DNA of 25,317 nucleotides from Oscillospiraceae bacterium (GTDB taxonomy: Bacteria > Bacillota_A > Clostridia > Oscillospirales > Oscillospiraceae): contig CADBKB010000007.1 of assembly GCA_902795095.1 (NCBI GenBank), positions 1 through 25,317 of the forward strand, in the 5' to 3' direction. Below are positions 5,640-14,056 of this stretch, piece by piece. A program made the translations under genes and the position numbers. The notes below the pieces were generated by a model that ran no database searches, had not been told where the DNA came from, and worked only from the letters and a program-made list of their open reading frames with translations. Positions within the stretch are counted from its first letter, which is position 1; the number at the start of each line of letters is the position of its first letter.

Positions 5640-6536
5640 ATGGAAGAACTGATCCGGCAGCTGGCGCAGGCCGGCGTGCCTTATTTGCAGGAAGAGCCCC
5701 TGTCGAAGCATACGTCGTTTCGCATCGGCGGGCCGGCGGAGCTGATGGCCTTTCCCCGCACCCAGCAGGAGCTGGCCGCCTGCCTGCGCGCTGCGGCGCA
5801 GCGGGAGATCATCCCGGCGCTTCTGGGCGCGGGCACCAATGTGCTGGCTCCCGACGAGGGAAAGCGGGGCCTGATCGTATGCACCAAGGACTGCCTGACC
5901 GGCATGGAACGCCTGGATGAGACCGCCATCGCGGTCATGGCCGGCGTGCCCATGGCCAGAGCGGCCCTGTTCGCCCGGGACCAGGGCCTTTCCGGCATGG
6001 AATTTGCCCACGGCATCCCCGGGACGGTGGGCGGCGGCATTTTCATGAACGCCGGCGCCTACGGCGGAGAGCTGCGCCAGATCGCGGAGCGCACCCGCGT
6101 CATGGATTTTAACGGAGAGATCCGGGAATATATCGGAGAGGAGCAGGGCTTCGGCTACCGCACCAGCGCGTTCCAGTCGATCCCCTGCGTGATCGTGCAG
6201 ACGGAGTTCCGCCTTGTGCCGGAGGACCGGGCGGTGATCACCTCCCGGATCCAGGAGCTCAACGCCCGGCGCCGGGCCTCCCAGCCCCTGGAGCTGCCCT
6301 CGGCGGGCTCCACCTTCAAGCGGCCCAAGGGCGGCTATGCCGCCGCCCTCATCGAGCAGGCCGGCCTCAAGGGCAAGGGTGTGGGCGGCGCCAGAGTATC
6401 GAGCAAGCACGCGGGCTTCGTCGTGAACATCGGCGGCGCCACCGAGGCGGACGTCCTTGCCACCATCGAGATGATCCAGCAGCGGGTCTATGAAACCTCG
6501 GGCATCGCCCTTGAGCCGGAGGTCAAGCGGCTGTAA
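5640..6536 (+). CDS. murB: UDP-N-acetylenolpyruvoylglucosamine reductase
   Basis: A 298-residue FAD- and NADPH-dependent cytosolic enzyme. It reduces UDP-GlcNAc-enolpyruvate to UDP-MurNAc in peptidoglycan precursor synthesis. FAD-binding motifs include KHTSFRIGGPA (23-33), LGAGTNVL (62-69) and GIPGTVGGGIFMNAGAYGGE (125-144). GYRTSAFQ and the catalytic-serine segment PSAGSTFKRP (Ser about 224) follow, and the C-terminus SGIALEPEVKRL is typical. The length and missing insertions fit the type II MurB of Firmicutes. ATG 5640 follows AGGAG (5626-5630) by nine bases. In many relatives rapZ and yvcK come next; here whiA follows directly. Confidence 0.96.
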   Translation: MEELIRQLAQAGVPYLQEEPLSKHTSFRIGGPAELMAFPRTQQELAACLRAAAQREIIPALLGAGTNVLAPDEGKRGLIVCTKDCLTGMERLDETAIAVMAGVPMARAALFARDQGLSGMEFAHGIPGTVGGGIFMNAGAYGGELRQIAERTRVMDFNGEIREYIGEEQGFGYRTSAFQSIPCVIVQTEFRLVPEDRAVITSRIQELNARRRASQPLELPSAGSTFKRPKGGYAAALIEQAGLKGKGVGGARVSSKHAGFVVNIGGATEADVLATIEMIQQRVYETSGIALEPEVKRL

Positions 6537-6568
6537 GCACGCACAAGCGCAGAAAGGAGCGGCGAGCC

Positions 6569-7462
6569 ATGTCCTTTTCATCCGACACAAAGGCCGAGCT
6601 TTGCCGGGCCCCCATCAGCCGGCGCTGCTGCGCCCAGGCGGAGGCCTACGGCGTTATGCTCTACTGCAATACCTTCCGGCCGGACCAGCTGCGCATCGTG
6701 ACGGAGAATCCGGAATTCAGCGCCCGGCTGCCGAAGCTGTTCAAGCGGGCCTTCGGCCTGGAATTCGACCAGCTTCCCGTGGAGACCGGGGGCAAGCGCA
6801 TCTTCCAGATCACCGACCCGGCCAAGCTGGGCACGATTTTTGATACCTTCGGCATCTCCCATGAGGGCGGCGTGGCCCTGCATGTCAACTACGGGGTGCT
6901 GGAGGAGGACTGCTGCCGCGTCAGCTTCCTGCGGGGAGTCTTCCTGGCGGGGGGCTCCGCCACGGATCCGGCGAAGCGCTATCATCTGGAGCTGGCCACC
7001 TCCCATCGCATGGTCAGCCGCGAGACCGACGCCCTGCTGCTGGATCTCGGCTTCCGGGCCAAGAGCGCGGAGCGCAACGGCAGCTGCATCCTGTACTTCA
7101 AGCAGAGCGAGGGCATCGAGGACTTCCTCACCTTCCTGGGCGCGCCGGTGTGCGCCATGGCGGTGATGGAAGCCAAGATGGAGAAGGAGCTCGTCAACGG
7201 CGTCAACCGCCGGGTCAACTGCGAGACCGCCAACCTCTCCAAGGCGGTGAACGCCGCCGGGGATCAGATCGACGCCATCCGGCTGCTGGAGCGGCGGGGC
7301 ATTCTGGAGACCCTGCCGGAGAAGCTGCGCACCACCGCGCAGCTTCGCATCGACAATCCCGGCGCGAGCCTGGCGGAGCTGGCCGAAATGAGCGATCCCC
7401 CCGTATCCAAGTCCGCCATCAACCACCGTATGCGTAAATTAGTGGAGCTGGCAAAGGAGTAA
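6569..7462 (+). CDS. whiA: DNA-binding protein WhiA
   Basis: A 297-residue homologue of WhiA, a sporulation regulator in Streptomyces and a nucleoid-associated cell-division and metabolism factor in Bacillus. The N-terminal half is the LAGLIDADG-homing-endonuclease-like fold, including LRGVFLAGGSATDPAKRYHL. The C-terminal WhiA helix-turn-helix includes NLSKAVNAAGDQ, LRIDNPGASLAELAEM and the terminal SKSAINHRMRKL motif. AAGGAG lies nine bases before ATG 6569. Only two bases separate its stop from the dnaE start, and its last codons carry the dnaE ribosome binding site. The length is slightly below the usual 300-330. Confidence 0.95.
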   Translation: MSFSSDTKAELCRAPISRRCCAQAEAYGVMLYCNTFRPDQLRIVTENPEFSARLPKLFKRAFGLEFDQLPVETGGKRIFQITDPAKLGTIFDTFGISHEGGVALHVNYGVLEEDCCRVSFLRGVFLAGGSATDPAKRYHLELATSHRMVSRETDALLLDLGFRAKSAERNGSCILYFKQSEGIEDFLTFLGAPVCAMAVMEAKMEKELVNGVNRRVNCETANLSKAVNAAGDQIDAIRLLERRGILETLPEKLRTTAQLRIDNPGASLAELAEMSDPPVSKSAINHRMRKLVELAKE

Positions 7463-7464
7463 CC

Positions 7465-10400
7465 ATGTCTTTCGTTCATCTTCATGTTCATACCGAATAC
7501 AGCCTGCTCGATGGCGCGTGCCGCATTGGCTCGGTCATGGAGCGGGTCAAGGCGCTGGGACAGGACGCTGTGGCCATCACGGACCACGGCGTCATGTACG
7601 GCGTCATTGATTTTTATAAGGCTGCCAGGGCCGCCGGCGTGCACCCGATCATCGGCTGCGAGGTCTATGTGGCCCCGCGCTCCATGCACGACCGCGTCCA
7701 CGGCCTCGACAGCGAGGCGCGGCACCTGGTACTGCTGTGCGAGAATGAGGAGGGCTACCGGAATCTGAGCCAGATGGTATCCCGCGCCTTTCAGGAGGGC
7801 TTCTACGGCAAGCCCAGGATCGATATGGAGCTGCTGCGCACCCATGCCGGGGGCCTCATCGCCCTGTCGGCCTGCCTGGCCGGGGAGATCCCCCGCCGGC
7901 TGACGGACAACGACTATGCCGGCGCGAAGGAGAAGGCCCTGGAGCTGTCTGAGATCTTTGGGCCGGAGCACTTCTATCTGGAGCTGCAGGACCACGGCAT
8001 CGCCGAGCAGACCCGGGTGAACCAGGGCATTGCGCGCCTGGCCCGGGAGACGGGGCTGCCCCTGGTCGCCACCAACGACGCCCACTATCTCACCCGGGAG
8101 GACGCGGCGCTGCAGGATGTGCTCATGTGCATCCAGATGGGCAAGACCGTGGACGATCCGGGCCGCATGCGCTTCGAGACGGAGGAATTCTACCTCAAGT
8201 CCGAGGATGAGATGCGTGCCCTGTTCCCCCAGGCCCCGGAGGCCATCGAGAACACCGCGAAAATCGCCGCGCGCTGCCGGGTGGACTTTGAATTCGGCCA
8301 TTACCATTTGCCCCTGTTCCACTGCCCGGACGGCTTCGACAGCTGGGGCTATTTTTCCAAGCTGTGCGCCGAGGGCTTTGCCGCGCGCTATCCCGCGCCG
8401 CCGGAGGGCTACCGGGAGCGGCTGGAATACGAGATGTCCATGATCCGGAAAATGGGCTATGTGGACTACTTCCTCATCGTGGGGGATTTCGTCGGCTATG
8501 CCAAGAGCCAGGGCATCCCCGTGGGTCCCGGCCGCGGCAGCGCGGCGGGCGCCATGGTGTCCTACTGTCTGGGCATCACGGACATCGACCCCATGAAGTA
8601 CAGCCTCTATTTCGAGCGCTTCCTCAACCCCGAGCGCGTGTCCATGCCGGATATCGACATGGATTTCTGCCAGAACCGCCGCGGCGAGGTCATCGACTAC
8701 GTCATGCGCAAGTACGGCGCCGATCACGTGGCCCAGATCGTCACCTTCGGCACCATGGCCGCCCGGGGCGCCATCCGCGATGTGGGCCGGGCGCTGGATT
8801 TCACCTATGCGGAGACCGACGTGGTGGCCAAGCTCATCCCCGCCGCGCCCCACATGACCCTGGCCGAGGCGCTGAAGATCTCGCCCCAGCTCAAGACCAT
8901 GTACGACGGCGACGAGCGGGTGAAGAAGCTCATCGACACCGCCCGGGCCCCATGGAGTCCATCCCCCGCTTCATCGACAATAAATTCCATCCCGAGAAGA
9001 TCAGCTACAAGACGCCCCTGCTGGAGCCGATCCTGGCCGTCACCTACGGCTGCATCGTCTACCAGGAGCAGGTCATCGAGATTTTCCGCCGCCTGGGCGG
9101 CTATACCCTGGGCCAGGCGGATATGATGCGCCGGGCCATCTCCAAGAAAAAGCAGAATGTCATCGTGGCCGAGCGCCGTGGCTTCGTCTACGGCGACCCG
9201 GAGCGGGGCATCCCCGGCGCCATCGCAAACGGCGTGGACGAATCCGTCGCCCAGGCGATTTATGACGAGATCCTGGACTTCGCCAACTATGCCTTCAACA
9301 AAGCCCACGCGGTGTGCTACGCCAAGGTGGCCTATGATACGGCCTATCTCAAGTGCCACTATCCCCGGCAGTATATGGCGGCGCTGATGACCTCGGTGCT
9401 GGACAGCTCCACGAAGATCGCGGGCTACATCGCCGAGTGCCGGGATATGGGCATCGCCCTGCTGCCCCCGGATATCAACCGCTCCGAGGATATATTCACC
9501 GTGGAGCCCGGCGGCATCCGCTTCGGCCTGGCGGCGGTGAAGAACATCGGCAAGGGCCTGATCCAGACCGTGGTCTCCGAGCGGGAGCGCAACGGTCCCT
9601 TCTCCAGCTTCGATACCCTGTGCGAGCGCCTGTCGGACACTGAGCTCGGCAAGCGGGCCATGGAGAATCTGATCAAGTGCGGCGCCATGGACGGCTTCGG
9701 CCTGCGCCGCAGCCAGCTGCTGCAGATCTACGAGCCCCTGATGGACGCCACCAGCGCCAACCGGAAGCGCAATGTCTCCGGCCAGCTCGGCATGTTCGAC
9801 CTGGGGCAGGACGAACGGGAGACCATCCCTGTGCCCGATGTGCCGGAGCTGAGCCGCCGGGAGCTCATGGCCATGGAGAAGGAGACCACCGGCCTGTATC
9901 TGACGGGCCACCCCATGGACGAGTACCGCGAGGCCCTGCGCGGGGCCCGGGTGGAGTCCATCGGCGCCATCATGCAGAGCTTTTCCGACGGCGACGGCCG
10001 CTTCTCCGACGAGCAGATCGTCTCCGTGGCGGGCATTGTCCAGTCGGTGCGTATGAAGACCACCCGCAACCACTCCATGATGGCCTATGTGGTCCTGGAG
10101 GACGACAGCGCGGCCATGGAGCTGCTGGCCTTTTCCAACATCCTGGATCAGTTCGGCTCCTACCTGAGCGAGAACAGCGCCGTGGTGATCACAGGCAGGC
10201 TCTCGGTGCGCGATGAAAAGGAACCCCAGATGATCGTGAACCGGGTGCGGCCCATCGGCGAGGTGGCCGCCCTGGCGCCGGAGGCCCCGGCGGCGGAGCA
10301 GACCCTGTATCTGCGGCTGCCCTGCCAGGACGATCCCCGGCTGCGCAAGGTCCGCGCGATCCTGGGCATGTTCCCGGGGCAGGGGAAAACGGTGCTGTTT

Positions 10401-10505
10401 TTTGCCGATACCCGCACCCGCTACGGCACGAAATGCGCCGTCCGGGACGATATGCTCGCCGAGCTGACCGCCCTGCTGGGCGCCGACAGTGTGGTTTTGA
10501 AATAA
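7465..10505 (+). pseudogene. dnaE: DNA polymerase III alpha subunit DnaE, broken by an internal deletion and frameshift
   Basis: Replicative polymerase subunit (PHP-domain DnaE); in low-GC Firmicutes it extends primers beside PolC. The first frame runs from ATG 7465 (AAAGGAG just upstream). It encodes the PHP domain (FVHLHVHTEYSLLDG, ITDHG, ATNDAHY) and part of the polymerase core, with catalytic Asp396 and Asp398 in PDIDMDF. Homology stops at residue 495 (LIDTARA, about 8949); this frame ends at 9126. Homology resumes in another frame with RPGPMESIPRF at 8940-8972. It continues through the fingers, helix-hairpin-helix and OB-fold (VAGIVQSVRM) to the stop at 10505. Compared with the family, roughly 130 residues between LIDTAR(ALEG) and (Y)RPGPM are absent, including the third catalytic Asp (KMDFLGL region). 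About 1012 codons remain against about 1150 expected. As written, no active polymerase can be made; an assembly error is possible. Confidence 0.9.
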
Positions 10506-10540
10506 CTGTAAAATAATATCACAGAACGGCAACAAAACTA

Positions 10541-10569
10541 TCGCAATCCGGCGAATAATATGATACAAT
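10541..10569 (+). promoter_or_regulatory. Extended -10 promoter for the lipoprotein/two-component operon
   Basis: TACAAT at 10564-10569 is preceded by TGA (10561-10563), forming an extended -10 (TG-N-TACAAT). A weak -35, TCGCAA, lies 17 bases upstream (10541-10546). An 8-bp palindrome GAACGTTC at 10575-10582 covers the expected start point. An inverted repeat CTGT-N11-ACAG lies upstream at 10506-10524; either could be a regulator site. I see no terminator between dnaE and this promoter. Confidence 0.65.
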
Positions 10570-10603
10570 AAAAAGAACGTTCAGGAAGGGAGGAGAAGCG
10601 GCC

Positions 10604-11926
10604 ATGCGTATAAAAAAAGCGATGCTTGTTCTGCTGGCGCTGCTGATCCTGCCTCTGAGCGGCTGCCTTCAGTCGGCGGAGGATCTGTACAGTCTTCCCC
10701 GGCAGCCGGAGGAATACTACACCCTGCAGAACCAGATCGAAGCCCTGCTCGACGCCGGCGCGGAGTATTCCGCCCCCGTGTCCGGCGACCGCCGCCAGGC
10801 GGTGCAGCTGGCGGATCTCGATTCCGACGGCCAGAAGGAGGCCATCGTTTTCCTCCGCACCCAGGGGGAAAAGCCGCTGAAAATCTATATCTACAAGAAG
10901 ACCGACGCGGGCTTCTCCGAGTACGCCCGCATCGAGGGCGACGGCAGCGCCTTTGCCAGCGTGGATTACCGCCAGATCGATACGGCCCTGGGCCTGGAGC
11001 TGGTGGTGGGGCGGCAGGTGAGCGACCAGGTGCCCCAGTCCCTGAGCGTCTACGCCATGAGCGGCGAGAGCCCGACGGAGCTGCTGAACGTCAGCTGCAT
11101 CCGCCACACCCTGGCCGATCTGGACGGCAACGGACTGGAGGATCTGCTGGTCTTCCGCACCGACGAGGACGCCAGCGTGGGACTCACCGAGTACTACAGC
11201 TGGACCGGCGCCGCCCTGGAGCAGGTGGGCTCGGCGGATATGAGCGCCGCGCTGACCCCCGAGAGCATCCGGCGCATCGTCACCGGCATGATGGCCGAGG
11301 ACACCCCGGCGGTGTTCGTGGCCAGCGCCTATGAGGAGTCCACCATCGTGACGGATGTGTTCATCCTCTCCGGCGGCGTATTCACCAACGTCTCGTCCCT
11401 GGGCGAGAACCCCAACGACGTCTCCCGCGTGCGCTACCGCGCCATCTACGCGGCGGATGTGGACGCCGACGGCATGATCGAGCTGCCGCGCGCCGTGGCC
11501 CTGCCGAAGCTCGGCGGCGACGACGCGCCGGAATACAACAAGATCCAGTGGTACAACCTCCGCGCCGACGGCGCCCGGCACTACAAGCTGACCACCTTCC
11601 ACAACTATACCGACGGCTGGTTCCTGGAGCTGATGCCGGAATGGGAGCAGCAGCTTGCCGTGGACTACATCCGCGATCCGCAGCAGCTTCCGTGCTACCG
11701 GTTCTTCCGGTTCGACGGCGTGACCATCCCCACGGAGCGCTTCGTCATCTATGCCTTCACCGGCACGGATGCCGCAGAGCAGGCCCGGTCCGACGGCCGC
11801 TTCCCCCTGGGGGAGAAGGGCGACGTGGTCTATGCCGGGCAGATCTACGACGGCAGCATCACCCAGGCACAGCTGGAGCGGGCGTTCCACTTTATTGCAA
11901 CCGACTGGAATACCGGTGAAGTGTAA
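10604..11926 (+). CDS. Predicted lipoprotein with FG-GAP/VCBS-like acidic repeats, upstream of a two-component system
   Basis: A 440-residue protein of unknown function. Residues 1-20 form a lipoprotein signal peptide (basic MRIKK, hydrophobic core, lipobox PLSG before Cys21), so the product should be anchored on the outer face of the membrane. It contains calcium-loop-like repeats of the FG-GAP/VCBS type: LADLDSDGQKEAIVF, LADLDGNGLEDLLVF and ADVDADGMIEL. This suggests a beta-propeller-like fold. GGGAGGAG lies eight bases before ATG 10604, behind an extended -10 promoter. The stop is ten bases from a response regulator gene, followed by its kinase. By position it may act as an extracytoplasmic accessory or sensing protein for the kinase; this is inferred from operon context only. 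Confidence 0.8.
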   Translation: MRIKKAMLVLLALLILPLSGCLQSAEDLYSLPRQPEEYYTLQNQIEALLDAGAEYSAPVSGDRRQAVQLADLDSDGQKEAIVFLRTQGEKPLKIYIYKKTDAGFSEYARIEGDGSAFASVDYRQIDTALGLELVVGRQVSDQVPQSLSVYAMSGESPTELLNVSCIRHTLADLDGNGLEDLLVFRTDEDASVGLTEYYSWTGAALEQVGSADMSAALTPESIRRIVTGMMAEDTPAVFVASAYEESTIVTDVFILSGGVFTNVSSLGENPNDVSRVRYRAIYAADVDADGMIELPRAVALPKLGGDDAPEYNKIQWYNLRADGARHYKLTTFHNYTDGWFLELMPEWEQQLAVDYIRDPQQLPCYRFFRFDGVTIPTERFVIYAFTGTDAAEQARSDGRFPLGEKGDVVYAGQIYDGSITQAQLERAFHFIATDWNTGEV

Positions 11927-11936
11927 AGGAGAGCAC

Positions 11937-12623
11937 ATGAAAAAGGTATTGATTTTAGAGGACGAGATCAGCATCCGCAGCTTCGTTGTCATCAACCTCA
12001 AGCGCGCCGGGTACGATACCATCGAGGCCGGCACCGGGGCTGAGGCGCTGGAGCGGCTGAAGGAAAACCCCGACATCGGTGTGGCGATCCTGGATATCAT
12101 GCTGCCGGACATCGACGGCTTTGAGGTCTGCCGCAGCATCCGCGCCACCAATAAATCCATCGGCATCATCATGCTGACGGCCCGCACCCAGGAGATGGAC
12201 AAGGTCACCGGCCTCATGACCGGCGCCGACGACTATGTGACCAAGCCCTTCTCTCCCGCGGAGCTGACCGCCCGCATCGACGCCCTCTACCGCCGCATCG
12301 GCGGCGACGGCGCCCAGGACGCGGAGCTTCTGAGCCACGGCCCCTTCGTGCTCAATACCCGCAACCGCACCCTGGAGAAGAACGGCGTGCGCATCCGCCT
12401 GACCCAGGTGGAGTATGCCATCATGAAGCTGTTCATGCACAATCCCGGCCGGGCCCTGTCCCGGGAGGAGATCCTCACCACCGTCTGGGGCCGGGACTAC
12501 GACGGCGAGCTCAAGATCGTGGACGTCAACATCCGCCGCCTGCGGCTCAAGATCGAGGACGACACCGCCAATCCCGTCTATATCACCACGGACTGGGGCT
12601 ACGGCTATAAGTGGGGGATCTGA
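11937..12623 (+). CDS. OmpR/PhoB-family response regulator
   Basis: A 228-residue transcription factor. The receiver domain (1-115) has the acidic pocket E8-D9-E10, phosphoacceptor Asp53 in LDIMLPDIDGFE, Thr81 and Lys103. The C-terminal winged-helix domain (about 130-228) has RIRLTQVEYAIMKLFM, LSREEILTTVWG, the recognition region VDVNIRRLRLKIE and the terminal wing WGYGYKW. ATG 11937 follows AAAGGAG, which overlaps the lipoprotein stop. The ORF can be read further upstream, but that region is a shadow of the lipoprotein gene. Its stop overlaps the kinase start by one base (TGATG), so the pair is translationally coupled. Target genes cannot be told; autoregulation is likely for such operons. 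Confidence 0.93.
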   Translation: MKKVLILEDEISIRSFVVINLKRAGYDTIEAGTGAEALERLKENPDIGVAILDIMLPDIDGFEVCRSIRATNKSIGIIMLTARTQEMDKVTGLMTGADDYVTKPFSPAELTARIDALYRRIGGDGAQDAELLSHGPFVLNTRNRTLEKNGVRIRLTQVEYAIMKLFMHNPGRALSREEILTTVWGRDYDGELKIVDVNIRRLRLKIEDDTANPVYITTDWGYGYKWGI

Positions 12624-14047
12624 TGGAAAACGAGCACAAGTACCACAGCGGTATCCGCCGGCGCTGGTTGACGAACATCGTTACCTGGCTTGTGGCGCTG
12701 GTGCTGCTGTCGGTGATCGTGACCTTTTTCGCGGTGCGCAGCAATTACTATTCCACCATGCGCTCCGGCATGGAGGCCAAGGCCCGGACGGCCTCGGACT
12801 TCTTCAGTAACTACATTAACCTCAGCTACAACGAGTATTATCAGTCCTGCGTGATGCTCACGCAGACCTTTGAAGATAAAAACAAGATGGAGATGCAGTT
12901 CATCGGCGCCGACGGCGGCCTCGTCGCCTCCAGCTCCGGCCTCTGGGCCGGCAGCGCGCCGGGCACCTCCGATATCGGCGAGGCCATGGCCAAGCGCGAT
13001 ATCGCCGTCTATTCCGGCAAAAGCCCCCAGACCGGCGAGCGCATTCTGGCGGTGTCCGCCCCGGTGCTCTATACCAACGGCGAGACCATCGGCGTGCTGC
13101 GCTATGTGTCCAGCCTGAACCGGGCCGACCGGCAGATCCTGCGCTTCGGTCTGGTGCTGCTGGTCGCGGCGGCGGCGCTGCTTTCCATGCTGCTCATCAG
13201 CAGCCTGTTCTTCATCCGCTCCATCCTCGACCCGGTGCGGGAGATCGGCGCCACCGCCCAGCGCATTGCCGACGGCAGCTACGGCGCCCAGATCAGCACC
13301 ACCTACGACGATGAGCTCGGCGACCTGGCCCGCACCATCAATGAAATGTCCGGCCAGATCGCCCAGACCGAAAAGATGCAGAGCGAATTCATCTCCTCCG
13401 TGTCCCACGAGCTGCGCACCCCGCTGACCGCCATCTCCGGCTGGAGCGAGACCCTGCTGGCCGCCGACCGGATGAACGAGGAGGACACCCGCCGGGGCCT
13501 GCTCATCATCTCCCGGGAGGCCCGCCGGCTGACGGGCATGGTGGAGGAGCTGCTGGAGTTCACCCGCATCCAGGACGGCCGCTTCACCCTCAATATGCAG
13601 CCCTGCGACCTGCGCGCCGACTTTGAGGACACCGTCTTTATGTACGGCAGCCGCCTGCGCCAGGAGGGCATCGAGCTCAGCTACCTGGAAAACGACGATC
13701 CCATCCCCGAGATCACCTGCGACGGCGCCCGCCTGCGCCAGGTGTTCCTGAATATTCTCGACAATGCCGCCAAGCACGGCGGCGAAGGAAAGCGCATCAC
13801 CGCGGCCATCGCCATGGACGGCGACGATGTGGTGATCACCATCCGCGACTTCGGCCCGGGCATTCCCGACGAGGAAATGCCCCATGTGAAAAAGAAATTC
13901 TATAAAGGCAGCTCCAAGGCCCGCGGCAGCGGCATCGGCCTGGCGGTATGCGACGAGATCGTCACCCGCCACGGCGGCACGCTGACCCTGAAAAACGCCG
14001 AGGGCGGCGGAACAGAGGTACAGATCCGGCTGCCCGCAAACCAGTAA
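12623..14047 (+). CDS. Membrane sensor histidine kinase (HAMP-HisKA-HATPase)
   Basis: A 474-residue sensor kinase, partner of the preceding response regulator. Transmembrane helix 1 is at about 15-37 and helix 2 at about 172-198. They flank an extracytoplasmic sensor region of about 130 residues with no obvious known fold. A HAMP linker (SILDPVREIGATAQ and on) follows. The HisKA domain has the H-box SVSHELRTPL with His262. The ATP-binding domain has the N-box RQVFLNILDNAAKHG, the G1 box RDFGPGIPDEEM, KKFYKG and the G2 box GSGIGLAV. ATG 12623 overlaps the regulator's TGA. A GTG at 12611 in the same frame is an unlikely alternative. The short extracellular sensor plus the lipoprotein in the operon fits an envelope-sensing role, by inference. 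Confidence 0.94.
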   Translation: MENEHKYHSGIRRRWLTNIVTWLVALVLLSVIVTFFAVRSNYYSTMRSGMEAKARTASDFFSNYINLSYNEYYQSCVMLTQTFEDKNKMEMQFIGADGGLVASSSGLWAGSAPGTSDIGEAMAKRDIAVYSGKSPQTGERILAVSAPVLYTNGETIGVLRYVSSLNRADRQILRFGLVLLVAAAALLSMLLISSLFFIRSILDPVREIGATAQRIADGSYGAQISTTYDDELGDLARTINEMSGQIAQTEKMQSEFISSVSHELRTPLTAISGWSETLLAADRMNEEDTRRGLLIISREARRLTGMVEELLEFTRIQDGRFTLNMQPCDLRADFEDTVFMYGSRLRQEGIELSYLENDDPIPEITCDGARLRQVFLNILDNAAKHGGEGKRITAAIAMDGDDVVITIRDFGPGIPDEEMPHVKKKFYKGSSKARGSGIGLAVCDEIVTRHGGTLTLKNAEGGGTEVQIRLPANQ

Positions 14048-14056
14048 GAGGTATCT

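Noticed and set aside
7264..8853. Long - strand open frame of 529 codons opposite whiA/dnaE (and similar long ones at 1027-2283, 2364-3545, 8805-10568, 10538-12217, 12605-14074, 14851-16218, 22496-23824)
   Set aside because: They lie opposite well-identified genes in GC-rich DNA, have low-complexity Gly/Ala/His/Leu-rich products with no recognisable domain, and lack ribosome binding sites. They are shadows of the real genes.
8935..8960. Programmed frameshift or split-intein explanation for the dnaE break
   Set aside because: No slippery sequence or intein motifs are seen, and about 130 conserved residues are missing. Reading across the frames would still not restore the catalytic core.
10575..10582. 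GAACGTTC as a LexA (SOS) operator
   Set aside because: Firmicutes LexA boxes have GAAC and GTTC separated by four bases; here there is no spacer.
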